Source of the DNA: Henricia sp. BOLD:AAB3569
Lineage: Eukaryota; Echinodermata; Asteroidea; Spinulosida; Echinasteridae
Direction of reading: 5' to 3'
Assembly (NCBI GenBank): GCA_037783545.1
Contig: JBBELK010000461.1
Coordinates: forward strand, 248,001-312,000
DNA length: 64,000 bases
Shown here: positions 63,121 through 64,000 of the stretch, piece by piece
Numbering within the stretch: position 1 is the first letter of the stretch
How the letters are laid out: each line of letters begins with the position of its first letter
The notes under the pieces: generated by a model
The model's database searches: none
What the model was told of the DNA's origin: nothing
Seen by the model: the letters and a program-made list of their open reading frames with translations, nothing else
Position numbers and translations under genes: made by a program

Positions 63121-63860
63121 CAATAATGTGAGCTATTTTTGTAGATATTAACGTCTATTTCTATGCTGTAGTATTATTTTAAATGATATCCAGTGTGAAA
63201 GACTTTGGTAAAAGACGCAAAGTTTGTTGTTATTGTACAAAACGGACTGCATTAAGCGCAGCGATTATTAAAAGGTTTTGTGTTTTGCATTTGACCCCTC
63301 AGACCATTTTTCTTGAGTGTGAACATTCAGTTTTATGCAACGATGTGCAAAATATTTTGAACACTTGACATCTGAACAAACTGATATTTAATGCCTTACA
63401 ATGCCATACATTGCTTCTCTCCACCCAGGAGCAAAATGGGTACCTGAGAGGGTAGCGAAAGTTGATGTGTTTGATTAGCCATTGAGTGCCTATGGCAGCC
63501 GGGGCTGTATACTCCCCAAGGAATGATATTACTGAGCCCAATGACCAGGGGTAATAATGCAGAAAGCGCATTGATAGATCTTAGTGCTTTGTGAATTCAG
63601 TCCCTGGTTACATTTTCACCTCTATTAAAGGAACGTGACCAGGTTTTTTTTTTTTTTCATGAAACGGATTTAGTTCTAACCTAACAATCCTATAAAATAG
63701 CTTCCCAAAATACCATCCATGGAAAAACAAAGAAATTTGCATTCCTCAGTTTGGATGTGAAATCAAAAAGGTTGGTGTAATTACTGCATTGCTTTTTTGC
63801 TTTTTACAAAACATCTGTGGTTTTTTATGATATCCCAGCAAGTATGCAGATTGAGCGTGT
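63121..63860. other. downstream flank of slit
   Basis: No gene recognised. 63420-63600 (CACCCAGGAGCAAAATGGG, GTAGCGAAAGTTG) may be a dispersed marine-invertebrate repeat, from memory only. A T-run lies at 63643-63658. Confidence 0.5.
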
Positions 63861-63974
63861 GAAATTCAGGGATGTGATTGTTCTGATTTTTCCCGGAACT
63901 TTCTTTTGTCTCATTGGTTTGTGACAAAGCTTATTCCGGGAAAAACTGGAACAAATCACATCCCTGGAAATTTC
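63861..63974. mobile_element. palindromic MITE, about 114 bp
   Basis: GAAATTCAGGGATGTGATTG and TTTTTCCCGG at the left are mirrored by CCGGGAAAAACTGG and CACATCCCTGGAAATTTC. A half copy of the end (GGGATGTGATTATTCTGATT) occurs at 52668. Confidence 0.8.
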
Positions 63975-64000
63975 AGAATGGTAATGAGAAAAATATGACA

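Overview
The window is metazoan genomic DNA. It carries the 3' four-fifths of one gene, a slit orthologue (secreted axon-guidance ligand of Robo receptors), on the + strand. Twenty-six exons lie between 884 and 63026. All use GT-AG introns and all junction phases agree. The joined coding sequence is 3,751 nt; after the single base that completes a codon from upstream it gives 1,249 residues and a stop. The start codon, signal peptide, LRRNT and leucine-rich repeats of the first LRR domain (D1) lie upstream of the window. The domain order, six EGF repeats before and one after a laminin-G domain, is the invertebrate-type Slit layout as I recall it (vertebrate Slits have three after LamG). That order, plus SINEs with a tRNA head, many TIR elements and frequent TACATGTA palindromes, suggests a marine invertebrate, perhaps a deuterostome such as an echinoderm, hemichordate or cephalochordate. 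The sequence alone does not settle the phylum.

Layout: D1 LRRCT (884-1047); D2 (3397-37843), which contains a 22-kb intron; D3 (39626-50012); D4 (51502-54121); EGF1-EGF6 and the start of LamG (54572-59178); end of LamG plus EGF7 (60492-60698); CTCK cystine knot, stop and poly(A) signal (62776-63101). LRR exons are about 72 nt modules in one phase (69, 72, 75 or 144 nt). All four LRRCT exons are exactly 164 nt.

The introns hold the repeats. Intron 2 has a 3.4-kb TIR-bounded element filled with an AACTGG-rich minisatellite, followed directly by two tRNA-derived SINEs. Short TIR or palindromic elements (MITEs) are scattered throughout. A 412-bp foldback lies just behind the LamG exon.

The most unusual feature is that eight slit exons are accompanied by tandem partial copies of themselves in the adjoining intron, at different stages of decay. 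Some copies keep only the acceptor side, others only the donor side. Two of these sites keep reading frame and usable-looking splice signals: a 111-nt potential cassette exon before D4 LRRCT, and two extra in-frame donors after the EGF1/2 exon. These could make isoforms of Slit; the others look like exon debris. No second protein-coding gene was recognised on either strand.
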